From the NCBI RefSeq assembly GCF_003351225.1, contig NZ_QQSY01000006.1, forward strand, positions 128,061-192,060: DNA of 64,000 nucleotides. Reading direction: 5' to 3'. This DNA is from Dyella solisilvae. GTDB lineage: Bacteria > Pseudomonadota > Gammaproteobacteria > Xanthomonadales > Rhodanobacteraceae. Position numbers and translations under genes: made by a program. Numbering within the stretch: the stretch's first letter is position 1; each line of letters begins with the position of its first letter. This document shows positions 51,588 to 60,783 of this stretch, piece by piece. The notes under the pieces are model-generated. The model ran no database searches, was not told where the DNA came from, and worked only from the letters and a program-made list of their open reading frames with translations.

Positions 51588-54482
51588 GTGATCTTGAAAC
51601 GTAATGTGCTGGCCATGGCGCTGGCGTCCGGCCTTTTGTTTGCTGCCGGCATTCATGCAACGCCGACTGATACGGGCGCGACCGCGGGCAGCAGCGCTGC
51701 CGGCAACGGTGCGACCAGCGACCAGACGACGCCTGCCGCCTCGCAGCAGCAGGGCGACCAGTCGACCAGCGGCAAGCAGACCCAGGATCAGCAGCTGGCC
51801 AAGAGCCTGTCGACCATTACCGTGACCGGTTACAACCAGGGCATGGAAAAGGCGATCGACTTCCAGCGCTACGCCGACACGATCCAGAACGTCATCACCC
51901 CGGCCGACATCGGCGGCCTTCCCGACCAGTCGATCGCCGACGCGCTGACCCGCCTGCCGGGCGTGTCCGCCGAGCGTATCGCCGGCCAGGCCTCGCAGAT
52001 CAACATCCGCGGCCTCTCGGGCAACTTCATCCAGACCACGCTCAATGGTCGCGAGCAGCCGTCCACCAGCGGCACCAACTACATCCAGTTCGACCAGTAC
52101 CCGTCCGAGCTGATCAACATGGCCACGGTGTACAAGTCGTCCCAGGCCTCGCTGATCACCGGCGGCGTCGGCGGCACCATCGCGATGGAGACGGCCAACC
52201 CGCTCAATGCGCCGAAGGAGCAGAACCTCAACGTCGACGCGCGTGGCAGCTACAACAGCCAGGCCAACGACGTGGCCGGCGCCAACTCCACCGGCTACCG
52301 CCTGAGCGCGGCCTACCAGGGCAAGTTCCTCGACAACACCCTGGGCATCGGCCTGGGCGTGGCGCAGATGTACCAGCCGCACGTGGCCGAACAGTTCGTG
52401 GGTGAAGCCTCCGACGGCAACCTCGTCACGCTGCCCAGCGGCCAGAACGCCTACCTGACCCAGGGCCTGCAACTGCAGCAGAACGGCGGCAACGAGCGCC
52501 GCACCGGCGAGCTCGCCACCGTGGTGTGGAAGGCCAGCGACGAGCTGACCCTGTCGCTCGACTCGTTCTACTCCAAGTTCAAGAACACCTCGTTCGGCTA
52601 CGGTTTCCGTTCGCAGAACATGTACGGCAACCAGGACCTGGTCTCCAACGCGGTGCTCGGCCCCTACGGCACGATGACCGGCGGCACGGTGACCAGCACC
52701 GGCGGCGGCAACTTCTCGAACGAGACCACCGCCGACAACTACACCACCGACACGAGCATCTTCTCCGGTGGCCTGAACATGAAGTGGAACCACGACCGTT
52801 GGCACATCAATGCCGACCTGTCGTTGTCGCGCGCCACCAGCAACGAGATCAACGTCGACACCACGGCTGATCCGTACACCGGCCTGGGCACCGCCACTCC
52901 GCAGCTGATGGCGCAGTCCACCACCTACCAGCTAGCCGGCCGCAACCTGGGCACGGTGTCGTTCGCCAACCCGGGCGTCTACACCAACCTCAACGACATG
53001 GCTCTGTCGCGTTACGGCGTGTACCCCTACATCTATCACGACAAGATGAAGGCGTTCCGCACCGACGTGAAGTACGACCTGCCCAACAGCAACTGGTTCT
53101 CCGCGCTGGAAGCGGGCGTGTACGCGAACAATCACACGTACAACGCCGACCGCGAGGTCTACGTGTATGGCAACGAGTGGGGCAGTGGCGGCACGATTCC
53201 GCTGACCATTCCGTCGAGCGCCGCCAACGTCACCTGCTGGAAGGGCAACTTCTCGGGTTACCCGTGCTTCCTGCAGCTCAACGGCCCGGCCATCCTCGCC
53301 GCGCATGGCATCACCGCCACCCCGGTGAAGGACTGGAACAACAGCTGGTCGTTGATCCAGAGCGGATCGGTCGACACGCAGACCCGCGACGTGTACTTCA
53401 TGGCTGACATCGACGCGCAGGACGTGTTCGGCCACGAGCTGACCGGCAACGTCGGCATGCGTTATTCGCACCAGCAGCAGACCAGCTACGGCATCCAGCA
53501 GGTGGGCAATGGCGCCGGCGTGCCGATCACCGACGGCTACGGCGTGGTCAGCACCGACTACGCACCGCTCACCGTCGGCAAGACCTACGGTGACTGGCTG
53601 CCGTCGCTGAACCTGGTCTATCACCTGACGGAAAACGACCAGACGCGCTTCTCCGCCGCCAAGGTGCTGTCGCGCCCGCCGATCAACCAGATGATGGCCG
53701 GCTCGGGCTCGTGGGTGTCCAATGGTCCGGGCCCTCTTGCCCAGTACAACGTGTGGGGCGGCACCAGCCCGCTGCTCAATCCGCTGCGCGCGACCCAGTT
53801 TGACCTGACCTACGAGCACTACTTCGAGGACTCCAGCGGTCTGGTCAGCGGCGGCGTGTTCTACAAGGACATCAAGTCGTTCATCCAGGCGGTCACGTAC
53901 AACAACTACAACTTCGCCTCGGCCGGCATCCCGGTGCCGACCAACCCGGACACGGGACAGCCGTACCTCAACGGCCAGTACCAGACGGCCTACAACGCCA
54001 AGGGTGGCGAGGTGCGCGGCCTGGAGCTGGCGTTCGCCAAGAACCACATCTTCCCGGGCATCTGGGAAGGCCTGGGCGTGCAGGGCAACTTCGCGCTGAC
54101 CTCCAGCACGGTGAGCAACCCCACCACGCTGGGCGGCGCGACCTCGTACATCGGCCTGCCGGGCCTGTCGCGTCGCGTGGCCAGCGCCGCGGTGTTCTAC
54201 GACTACGGTCCGTTCTCGGCCCGCGTGTCCGGCAACTACCGCTCGAAGTTCGCCTCCGACACGCAGATGTCGGTGACCAACCAGATGGTCACCTTCGCCG
54301 CGGAGACGGTGTACGACTTCCAGGCCTCGTACAACTTCACCGACCAGTGGAGCGTGGTGTTCCAGATGTTGAACCTCAACAATCAGCCGACCCGCACCTA
54401 CTTCGGTTCCGATCCGTCGCAGACCGGCACGATCCAGTACTTCGGTCGTACCAGCTACCTCGGCGTGAACTTCAAGCTGTAA
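51588..54482 (+). CDS. TonB-dependent receptor for alpha-glucans (MalA-like)
   Basis: A 964-residue outer-membrane receptor. The signal peptide ends around IHA; a 50-residue Gln/Thr/Ser-rich segment follows, then the TonB box area SLSTITVTGYNQGM. The plug begins DIGGLPDQSIADALTRLPGV, which is characteristic of the carbohydrate-associated receptor class in Xanthomonadales and Caulobacter, and continues RGLSGNFIQTTLNGREQ. The barrel runs to the end (YLGVNFKL), finishing in Leu rather than the usual Phe. GTG 51588 is chosen because GGGAGGGGAAG is just upstream. Gene order makes maltodextrin-type sugars the likely ligand. A terminator follows directly. Confidence 0.9.
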   Translation: MILKRNVLAMALASGLLFAAGIHATPTDTGATAGSSAAGNGATSDQTTPAASQQQGDQSTSGKQTQDQQLAKSLSTITVTGYNQGMEKAIDFQRYADTIQNVITPADIGGLPDQSIADALTRLPGVSAERIAGQASQINIRGLSGNFIQTTLNGREQPSTSGTNYIQFDQYPSELINMATVYKSSQASLITGGVGGTIAMETANPLNAPKEQNLNVDARGSYNSQANDVAGANSTGYRLSAAYQGKFLDNTLGIGLGVAQMYQPHVAEQFVGEASDGNLVTLPSGQNAYLTQGLQLQQNGGNERRTGELATVVWKASDELTLSLDSFYSKFKNTSFGYGFRSQNMYGNQDLVSNAVLGPYGTMTGGTVTSTGGGNFSNETTADNYTTDTSIFSGGLNMKWNHDRWHINADLSLSRATSNEINVDTTADPYTGLGTATPQLMAQSTTYQLAGRNLGTVSFANPGVYTNLNDMALSRYGVYPYIYHDKMKAFRTDVKYDLPNSNWFSALEAGVYANNHTYNADREVYVYGNEWGSGGTIPLTIPSSAANVTCWKGNFSGYPCFLQLNGPAILAAHGITATPVKDWNNSWSLIQSGSVDTQTRDVYFMADIDAQDVFGHELTGNVGMRYSHQQQTSYGIQQVGNGAGVPITDGYGVVSTDYAPLTVGKTYGDWLPSLNLVYHLTENDQTRFSAAKVLSRPPINQMMAGSGSWVSNGPGPLAQYNVWGGTSPLLNPLRATQFDLTYEHYFEDSSGLVSGGVFYKDIKSFIQAVTYNNYNFASAGIPVPTNPDTGQPYLNGQYQTAYNAKGGEVRGLELAFAKNHIFPGIWEGLGVQGNFALTSSTVSNPTTLGGATSYIGLPGLSRRVASAAVFYDYGPFSARVSGNYRSKFASDTQMSVTNQMVTFAAETVYDFQASYNFTDQWSVVFQMLNLNNQPTRTYFGSDPSQTGTIQYFGRTSYLGVNFKL

Positions 54483-54489
54483 GCCACGA

Positions 54490-54529
54490 TCGCGCCGGCG
54501 CCCACCAGGACGCCGGCGCGATGCTTTTG
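54490..54529 (+). terminator. Intrinsic terminator after the receptor gene
   Basis: A perfect 12-bp stem, ATCGCGCCGGCG (54490-54501) with CGCCGGCGCGAT (54512-54523), is followed by GCTTTTG. A second perfect 9-bp hairpin, GCCACGCCG-CTGA-CGGCGTGGC (54534-54555), lies just downstream. It may reduce expression of the hydrolase genes relative to the receptor. Confidence 0.85.
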
Positions 54530-54662
54530 GGGGCCACGCCGCTGACGGCGTGGCGCTGCAACACCGCGAGGCCCGGCGTGGCGGCCACCGGTCCGAAGCG
54601 ACGATCAGCGTTTCCGGTGTACCGTTCCGTCGAAGGCTCGTGGCCTTCGAATGGAGCAAGGC

Positions 54663-56237
54663 ATGTCCCGGAATCGTCTGTTCAGTACTCTGGCTTCCCT
54701 CTTTGCCCTGGCGCTTGGCGCAGGCGCCATCCCTTCGGCCCAAGCGGCCGACACCGCGCCCGCTCCGGCGGCTGCCGCGGCCCCTTCGGGCGTCTATTAC
54801 GAGATCTTCGTCCGCGCCTGGTATGACACCAGCGGCGACGGCATCGGCGATATCAACGGCGTCACCGCCAAGCTCGACTACCTCAAGTCGCTGGGCGTCA
54901 GCGGCATCTGGCTGATGCCGATCAACCCGTCGCCCAGTTACCACGGCTACGACATCACCGACTACTACGGCATCAATCCGCAGTACGGCAGCATGGCCGA
55001 TTTCCAGCACCTGATCGATGAGGCGCACAAGCGCGGCATCGCGGTGACCATGGACATGGTGATCAACCACACAGCCAAGGACCATCCATGGTTCCTGGAT
55101 GCGCAGAAGGCCGGCGACGCGCACCGCGACTGGTACACCTGGTCGCCCAAGCGCCCGAATCTCGGCGCGATGAGCGCCACCGATACCCCGATCTGGCACG
55201 CCGGCGCCGACGGCTGGTACATCGGCGTGTTCGGCGGCCACATGCCCGACCTCAACTACGACAATCCGGCCGTGCGCGCGGAGATGATCAAGGTCGGCCA
55301 GTACTGGCTGGGCAAGGGCGTCGACGGTTTCCGCCTGGATGCGGCCAAGCACATCTACGTGGACTTCAAGTCGGACGTGCACAGCGCCGAGGCGTTGCAG
55401 AAGAACGTCGCATGGTGGACCGAATACCACGACGCGCTGGCCAAGACGAAGCCGGACGTGACCCTGGTCGGCGAAGTGAGCGCCACCTCGCCCAAGGAGC
55501 TGGCGCCGTATCTCAAGCCGCTGGGCTCGATCTTCGACTTCCCGCTGGCCGAGCAGCTGATCGTCAGCGCCAAGAGCGAGAAATCAGACGCGCTCGGCAA
55601 GCTGCTCAAGGCGACCTACGACGCGTACAAGGCGGCGGGCGATACGCCGCACATCGATTCCACCTTCCTGTCGAACCACGACCAGGAACGCGTGATGAGC
55701 CGCCTCGGCGGCAACCTCGACCATATGCGCATGGCGGCCGCGATGCTGCTGACCCTGCCGGGCCGGCCGTACATCTACTACGGCGAAGAGCTGGGCATGG
55801 AGGGCAAGAAGCCCGATGAGAACCTGCGCGAGCCGATGCGCTGGACACGCGAGCCGGGCCCGGGTGAGTCGCGCTGGAAGCCGACCAGCGTGCACCAGGG
55901 CCAGCTGGTGTCGGTGCAGGCCGAGCAGGACGACCCCAACTCGTTGCTCAACACCTATCGCACGCTGATCTCGTGGCGTGCGCAGAGCAGCGCGCTGCGC
56001 GACGGCGCGCTCGACGTCGTCGCCACCGGCAATCCGCACCTGTTCGCCTTCTGGCGCGACGACGGCAAGCAGCGCGTGCTGGTGGTGCACAACCTGTCCG
56101 GCAAGGCGGCACACTGGAAGCCCTCGCAAGCCATGCTGCCCAAGGACGCTACCGTGATGTTCAAGAGCAAGCCCGACGTCGCCCTGGAGGATCGCCAGTT
56201 GAACCTGCCCGCCTACAGCACCGTGGTGCTGCACTGA
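54663..56237 (+). CDS. Exported GH13 alpha-amylase-family enzyme
   Basis: A 524-residue GH13 hydrolase with a signal peptide ending AQAAD, so periplasmic or secreted. Catalytic elements are GVDGFRLDAAKHI (nucleophile Asp, about 225), LVGEVSA (Glu, about 271) and LSNHDQER (Asp, about 341). YTDTSGDGIGD-type calcium-loop sequence and GRPYIYYGEELGM match subfamilies acting on maltooligosaccharides. ATG 54663 is chosen, with GGAG 6 bp upstream. The stop overlaps the next gene's ATG by one base (TGATG). It heads the hydrolase operon, 180 bp after the receptor and beyond its terminator. Confidence 0.9.
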   Translation: MSRNRLFSTLASLFALALGAGAIPSAQAADTAPAPAAAAAPSGVYYEIFVRAWYDTSGDGIGDINGVTAKLDYLKSLGVSGIWLMPINPSPSYHGYDITDYYGINPQYGSMADFQHLIDEAHKRGIAVTMDMVINHTAKDHPWFLDAQKAGDAHRDWYTWSPKRPNLGAMSATDTPIWHAGADGWYIGVFGGHMPDLNYDNPAVRAEMIKVGQYWLGKGVDGFRLDAAKHIYVDFKSDVHSAEALQKNVAWWTEYHDALAKTKPDVTLVGEVSATSPKELAPYLKPLGSIFDFPLAEQLIVSAKSEKSDALGKLLKATYDAYKAAGDTPHIDSTFLSNHDQERVMSRLGGNLDHMRMAAAMLLTLPGRPYIYYGEELGMEGKKPDENLREPMRWTREPGPGESRWKPTSVHQGQLVSVQAEQDDPNSLLNTYRTLISWRAQSSALRDGALDVVATGNPHLFAFWRDDGKQRVLVVHNLSGKAAHWKPSQAMLPKDATVMFKSKPDVALEDRQLNLPAYSTVVLH

Positions 56238-58576
56238 TGCGCACGCGCCTGCTCGCCCTGGCCCTGCTCGCCGCCATCACCGGCGTGCCGGCCGCCGCCG
56301 CCGCCGCCGAACACGCCGACGCGGACAACGATCGGATGACGCTTGCCTTGCCGCAGGGCAAGGTGGAACTGCGGCTGCTCGCCCCCGGCATCGTGCAACT
56401 GCGCATGGACGGCACGCACGAGCCGGCCACGCCGGTTATCGATGCGCGCGCCAGTTTCGAGCCGGTGGCGGTGGAGCGCGACCAGCAGGGCGATGAGCAG
56501 GTGCTGCGCTCCGATCGCGTCACCCTGCGCTGGAACGCCAAGCGTGCGGAGCTGCGCATGGAGGACCATGCCGGCCACCTGCTGCTGGACGCCGATCTCT
56601 CGCACGCGGCCGACGGCCACTGGACGCTGCGCCACGCCAAGGGTGAGCCGCAGTACGGTATCGGCGGGCTCAATGCCTTCGATCGCGCCACCGGCACGCT
56701 GACCCGCGAGGGCAAGCAGCAGGCCACGGCCGGCACGCAGGGCCATACGGGCGCGCCACTGGTGTGGAGCACCGCCGGCTACGGCGTGCTCGCCGACGCC
56801 GAACCGGCGACCTTCAACCTCAGCGATACCGCCATCGCCATCCGCGCCGGACAGCAGCCGGTGCGCACGATCTACCTGCTGGCGGGCGACCCGGCCGAGC
56901 TGTTCGGCCAGGTGCGCAAGCTCAGTGGCGCGGCGCCGATGTTCCCCAAGTGGGCCATGGGCTTCACCAACAGCCAGTGGGGCATCGACCAGCAGGAAGC
57001 GCTGACCCTGGTCGACACCTATCGCGCCAAGCACATCCCCATCGACAACTTCACCTTCGACTTCGACTGGAAGGCGTGGGGCGAGGACATGGGCGAGTTC
57101 CGCTGGAACACCGACAAGTTCCCGGACGGCCCCAGCGGCAAGCTCAAGCAGCAGATGGACCAGCGCGGCATGCACATGACCGGCATCATGAAGCCGCGCG
57201 TGCACGTGGACACGTCGGAAGGCCGCGAGGCCACCGCCAAGGGCTACTGGCTGGCCCAGTCGAAGGCGGCGCCGGATTACTTCTCGCACAAGCTCGCGCG
57301 CGACATCGACTTCGACATGCCGGCCGTGCGCGAGTGGTTCTTCAACGATGCGGTGAAGCACTCTTTCGACACCGGCATCGTGGGCTGGTGGAATGACGAA
57401 GCCGACACCAGCGGCGTCGATACCCAGTTCCTCAACATGCAGCGCGCGATGTACGACGGCCAGCGCGCCTACAGCGACCGTCGCGTGTGGTCGGTCAACC
57501 GCAATTTCTACCTCGGATCGCAGCGATACGCCTATGGCGTGTGGTCAGGTGACATCCGTAGCAGCTTTCCCACCATGGCGGCGCAGCGCCAGCGCATGCT
57601 GGCGGCATTCGACGTGGGCGCGATGCACTGGGGCATGGACGGCGGCGGCTTCAACAAGGCCCATCCGACGGACGAAAACTACGCGCGCTGGATCGAATTC
57701 GGCGCATTCACGCCGGTGTTCCGCGTGCACGGCGATTTCGGCGAGAAGCGCCAGCCATGGGTCTACGGGCCGGTGGCCGAAAAGGCCGCCACCGATGCGA
57801 TCCGCCTTCGCTATTCGCTCATTCCGTACATCTACGCCTATGAGCATCAGAACCATGTCACCGGCGTGGGCCTGGTGCGGCCGCTGCAGTTTGTCTATCC
57901 CGACGACCCCGCGCAGCGCGACCGCATCGACGCGTGGATGTTCGGCGACTACCTGCTGGTGTCACCGGTGGTGGAGCAGGGCCAGACGTCCAAGCGCCTG
58001 CAACTTCCGTCGGGTCGCTGGTTCGGCTGGTTCGATGGCAAGACTTACGAGGGCGGGCGCGACGTCACGCTGGCGACGGACGCCAAGGGCTGGGGCGACA
58101 TCCCGCTGTTCGTCCGCGAAGGCGCGATCATTCCGCAGCAGCCGGTGATGGACTATGTGGGTCAGCAGCCGGTCACCGCGCTGGACGTGCAGGTGTTTCC
58201 GTCCGATCACGAAACCCGCTTCGAGGTCTATGACGACGATGGCGAGACCTACGGGTACGAGAAGGGCGCCTACTTCCTGCAGCCGCTAGCGGTCCAGCGC
58301 AACGGCGCCACCGTGGACTTCCGCGCCGCTGCGCCGACCGGCAGCTACAAGCCGGTGTTGCGCGACTACGTGCTCGCCGTCCATGGCGACGTGGCCGGGA
58401 GCGTGAGCAGCGATGGCAAGCCGTTGCCGATGCTGGGCAGCGTGGAAGCCTTGCGCGCCTCTGCGGACGAAGGCTGGGCGCGCGGCAAGGACCGTTTCGG
58501 TGAGGTGACGTACGTGAAGCTGGCGGCCGGCAAGGCGCGTGACGTGACGATCGATACGGCGACGGTGGCTCGATGA
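56237..58576 (+). CDS. Exported GH31 alpha-glucosidase
   Basis: A 779-residue GH31 enzyme with a signal peptide (ALALLAAITGVPAAAAAAE). An N-terminal beta domain (25-230) leads into the catalytic barrel. The nucleophile Asp is in GWWNDEADTSG (about 387); the sequence after it departs from the common W-x-D-M-N-E pattern. The acid/base Asp is in VWSGDIRSSF (about 438). C-terminal beta domains follow. It would release glucose from non-reducing ends of alpha-glucans in the periplasm. The start overlaps the previous stop (TGATG) and its stop overlaps the next start (ATGA), so the operon is translationally coupled throughout. Confidence 0.9.
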   Translation: MRTRLLALALLAAITGVPAAAAAAEHADADNDRMTLALPQGKVELRLLAPGIVQLRMDGTHEPATPVIDARASFEPVAVERDQQGDEQVLRSDRVTLRWNAKRAELRMEDHAGHLLLDADLSHAADGHWTLRHAKGEPQYGIGGLNAFDRATGTLTREGKQQATAGTQGHTGAPLVWSTAGYGVLADAEPATFNLSDTAIAIRAGQQPVRTIYLLAGDPAELFGQVRKLSGAAPMFPKWAMGFTNSQWGIDQQEALTLVDTYRAKHIPIDNFTFDFDWKAWGEDMGEFRWNTDKFPDGPSGKLKQQMDQRGMHMTGIMKPRVHVDTSEGREATAKGYWLAQSKAAPDYFSHKLARDIDFDMPAVREWFFNDAVKHSFDTGIVGWWNDEADTSGVDTQFLNMQRAMYDGQRAYSDRRVWSVNRNFYLGSQRYAYGVWSGDIRSSFPTMAAQRQRMLAAFDVGAMHWGMDGGGFNKAHPTDENYARWIEFGAFTPVFRVHGDFGEKRQPWVYGPVAEKAATDAIRLRYSLIPYIYAYEHQNHVTGVGLVRPLQFVYPDDPAQRDRIDAWMFGDYLLVSPVVEQGQTSKRLQLPSGRWFGWFDGKTYEGGRDVTLATDAKGWGDIPLFVREGAIIPQQPVMDYVGQQPVTALDVQVFPSDHETRFEVYDDDGETYGYEKGAYFLQPLAVQRNGATVDFRAAAPTGSYKPVLRDYVLAVHGDVAGSVSSDGKPLPMLGSVEALRASADEGWARGKDRFGEVTYVKLAAGKARDVTIDTATVAR

Positions 58577-60783
58577 GGGCGCGTCGTCGCCTGGCGCTGG
58601 CGGGCGCCGCATGGCTGCTCGCCGGTGTAGCAACGGCGCAAGGTATCGACACCAATGGAACGGTGAGCTGGCAAGGCCGTAGCGCGAGCATGAGCGCCGC
58701 GGGGGTCGGCAGCTTCGTGCTGCACGCCCCGCGGGGTGATCGGCGCATCGCGCCTCAGAAGCTCGCCGTGCATACGGCCAGTCCGTTGTTCGACGGCCTG
58801 TTCGCCATGGCCCAGGACGACCTGCGCCAGGACTCGGTCGCGGCCATCCGCGACGACGCCTACGACCATGGCCAGTCGATCCCGTGCGAGTGCTTCGCCA
58901 CCGGCGAGAAGTGGCCGTACGTGTGGACGCGCGACCTGTCCTATGCGGTGGATCTGGCGCTGTGGCGGCTGGATCCGGAGCGGGCGCGCCAGTCGTTGCG
59001 CTTCAAGCTGTCCGAAGTGCGCGAGCCGTCGGCGACGCAGGGCCTGTACGTGATGCAGGACACCGGCTCGGGCGGCAGCTGGCCGATCAGCACCGATCGC
59101 ATCGTGTGGTTCCTCGGCGCCCGCCATCTGCATGACGATCCGCATTTTGCCGACGAGACCTGGCGTGCGCTGCAGGACACGCTGGCGCAGGATCGCCAGT
59201 ACACGTTCGATGCGCAGCTCGGCCTGTACCGCGGCGAGACTTCGTTCCTCGACTGGCGCGAGCAGAGCTATCCGGCGTGGACGGCGAAGGATGTGAGCTT
59301 CATCGGCGAGTCCTACGCGCTCTCCACCAACGTGCTGCACTACCAGGCGCTTCAGCTGGCGGCCGCATGGGCCGAACAACGCCACGATGCACACGTCGCG
59401 GAGTTCCGAGGGCAGGCCGAGGCGCTGAAGCGCGCCATCAACACGTACTTCTGGCGCGATGACCGCGGCCTTTACATGAGCTACATCGGCCCGGGCGCGA
59501 TGCCGGTGGACAGTTACGACCTGCTGGGCATTGCTCTGGCGGTGACCAGCGGCGTCGCCGATCCGGCGCGGGCGCGCCAGGCGCTTGCGCAGTATCCGAC
59601 TTGGCCGGCGGGCAGTCCGGTGATCTGGCCCGAGCGCAAGGACCAGCCGGTCTACCACAACCGTGCGATCTGGCCGTTCGTGAGCGCCTATGCGCTGCGC
59701 GCTGCGCGGGCGGTTAACGATGCACCGCGCATCGCGCACGAAATGGACTCGCTGCTGCGTGGCGCAGCGCTGTCGGCTTCGAACATGGAGAACTACGAGC
59801 TGCTGACGCAGGCCGTGCATGTGGAGGAGGGCGCGCTCAGCGGACCGGTCGTCAATTCGCCGCGCCAGCTGTGGTCGGTGGCGGGTTATCTGGACATGGT
59901 GATCGGCGGCGTGTTCGGCCTGGACGAGAGCGGGCGCATCGAACCCAAGCTCCCGGCGGCCTGGGTGGCGCCATTGTTCGGTGACCGTACGCGCATCACG
60001 CTGCAGCTGGCCGACCAGCGCATCACGCTGGTGCGACCGGCCACGCTGGACGGCGACCTGCTGGTGAGCGCATCGCAGCGCCGCGACGGCAACGAGACCA
60101 TCGTTGCGCTGAAGGCCATCCGTTCGGACGCACCGCCGCTGCGCACTGACGCGCCGCTGTATGCGCCGGCGATGCCGGATGCGCCAGTGGTGACCGACAC
60201 GTCCGCGGGCTGGAAGGTGAGCTTCAGCGGCAAGGGCGTGCTCTACCTTGACGGTCGCCGCGTCGGCCCGATCGATGGCAGCGTTGTCGTACCCAAGGGA
60301 GCATCCCGCCAGTGCTTCCGGCTCACGCGCATCGCCGAGGATGGGCTGGAGTCCCTGCCCAGCCAGGAGACCTGCAAGGGCGAGGAGACGCGTATTGCCG
60401 GCCAGGGGCCGTGGCGGTGGCGCACCAACAGCGACGGCCGCTTCGCAGTGGCGTTGGCCTATGCCAATAATCACGGTCCGATCAACACGGGCGTGACCGC
60501 AGCGGTGAAGCAACTCATGGTTCAGTGCGAAGGCCAGCCGCTGCAGTCGATCCCGCTGGTGATGCCGCATAGCGCAGGCATCCAGCGCTCCACCACCGGC
60601 AGCTTCGTCGCGCATGCGGGCGCCGCGTGCCAGTTCAGCCTGGAACAGGGGTTCAACATGAGTTATCTGCGCCACAACGCGCATTACACCGGCAACCAGG
60701 GCGGCACGGCCGGTCCGCTCAACCAGGCCAACATCGACGCGCTGCTGCTGTCGCCGGCGCCGCAGGCCGGGGCCACGCCATGA
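58573..60783 (+). CDS. Exported six-hairpin glycosidase-like protein
   Basis: A 736-residue protein with a signal peptide (LAGAAWLLAGVATAQG). The central (alpha/alpha)6 domain (about 60-450) contains EKWPYVWTRDLSYAVDLAL (about 112-130) and SPVIWPERKDQPVYHNRAIW, which are seen in glucoamylase and amylo-1,6-glucosidase relatives. After about residue 470 come a beta domain, a fibronectin-like stretch (530-600) and a C-terminal beta domain with paired cysteines. It could debranch or trim the glucan. The exact GH family is not clear; GH15, GH63 and GH78-like folds all share this shape. It is coupled to both neighbours by 4-bp overlaps. Confidence 0.82.
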   Translation: MRARRRLALAGAAWLLAGVATAQGIDTNGTVSWQGRSASMSAAGVGSFVLHAPRGDRRIAPQKLAVHTASPLFDGLFAMAQDDLRQDSVAAIRDDAYDHGQSIPCECFATGEKWPYVWTRDLSYAVDLALWRLDPERARQSLRFKLSEVREPSATQGLYVMQDTGSGGSWPISTDRIVWFLGARHLHDDPHFADETWRALQDTLAQDRQYTFDAQLGLYRGETSFLDWREQSYPAWTAKDVSFIGESYALSTNVLHYQALQLAAAWAEQRHDAHVAEFRGQAEALKRAINTYFWRDDRGLYMSYIGPGAMPVDSYDLLGIALAVTSGVADPARARQALAQYPTWPAGSPVIWPERKDQPVYHNRAIWPFVSAYALRAARAVNDAPRIAHEMDSLLRGAALSASNMENYELLTQAVHVEEGALSGPVVNSPRQLWSVAGYLDMVIGGVFGLDESGRIEPKLPAAWVAPLFGDRTRITLQLADQRITLVRPATLDGDLLVSASQRRDGNETIVALKAIRSDAPPLRTDAPLYAPAMPDAPVVTDTSAGWKVSFSGKGVLYLDGRRVGPIDGSVVVPKGASRQCFRLTRIAEDGLESLPSQETCKGEETRIAGQGPWRWRTNSDGRFAVALAYANNHGPINTGVTAAVKQLMVQCEGQPLQSIPLVMPHSAGIQRSTTGSFVAHAGAACQFSLEQGFNMSYLRHNAHYTGNQGGTAGPLNQANIDALLLSPAPQAGATP

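Noticed and set aside
52932..55430. 832-codon frame antisense to the glucan receptor and GH13
   Set aside because: It crosses two well-supported genes and a strong terminator; composition is typical of an antisense frame.
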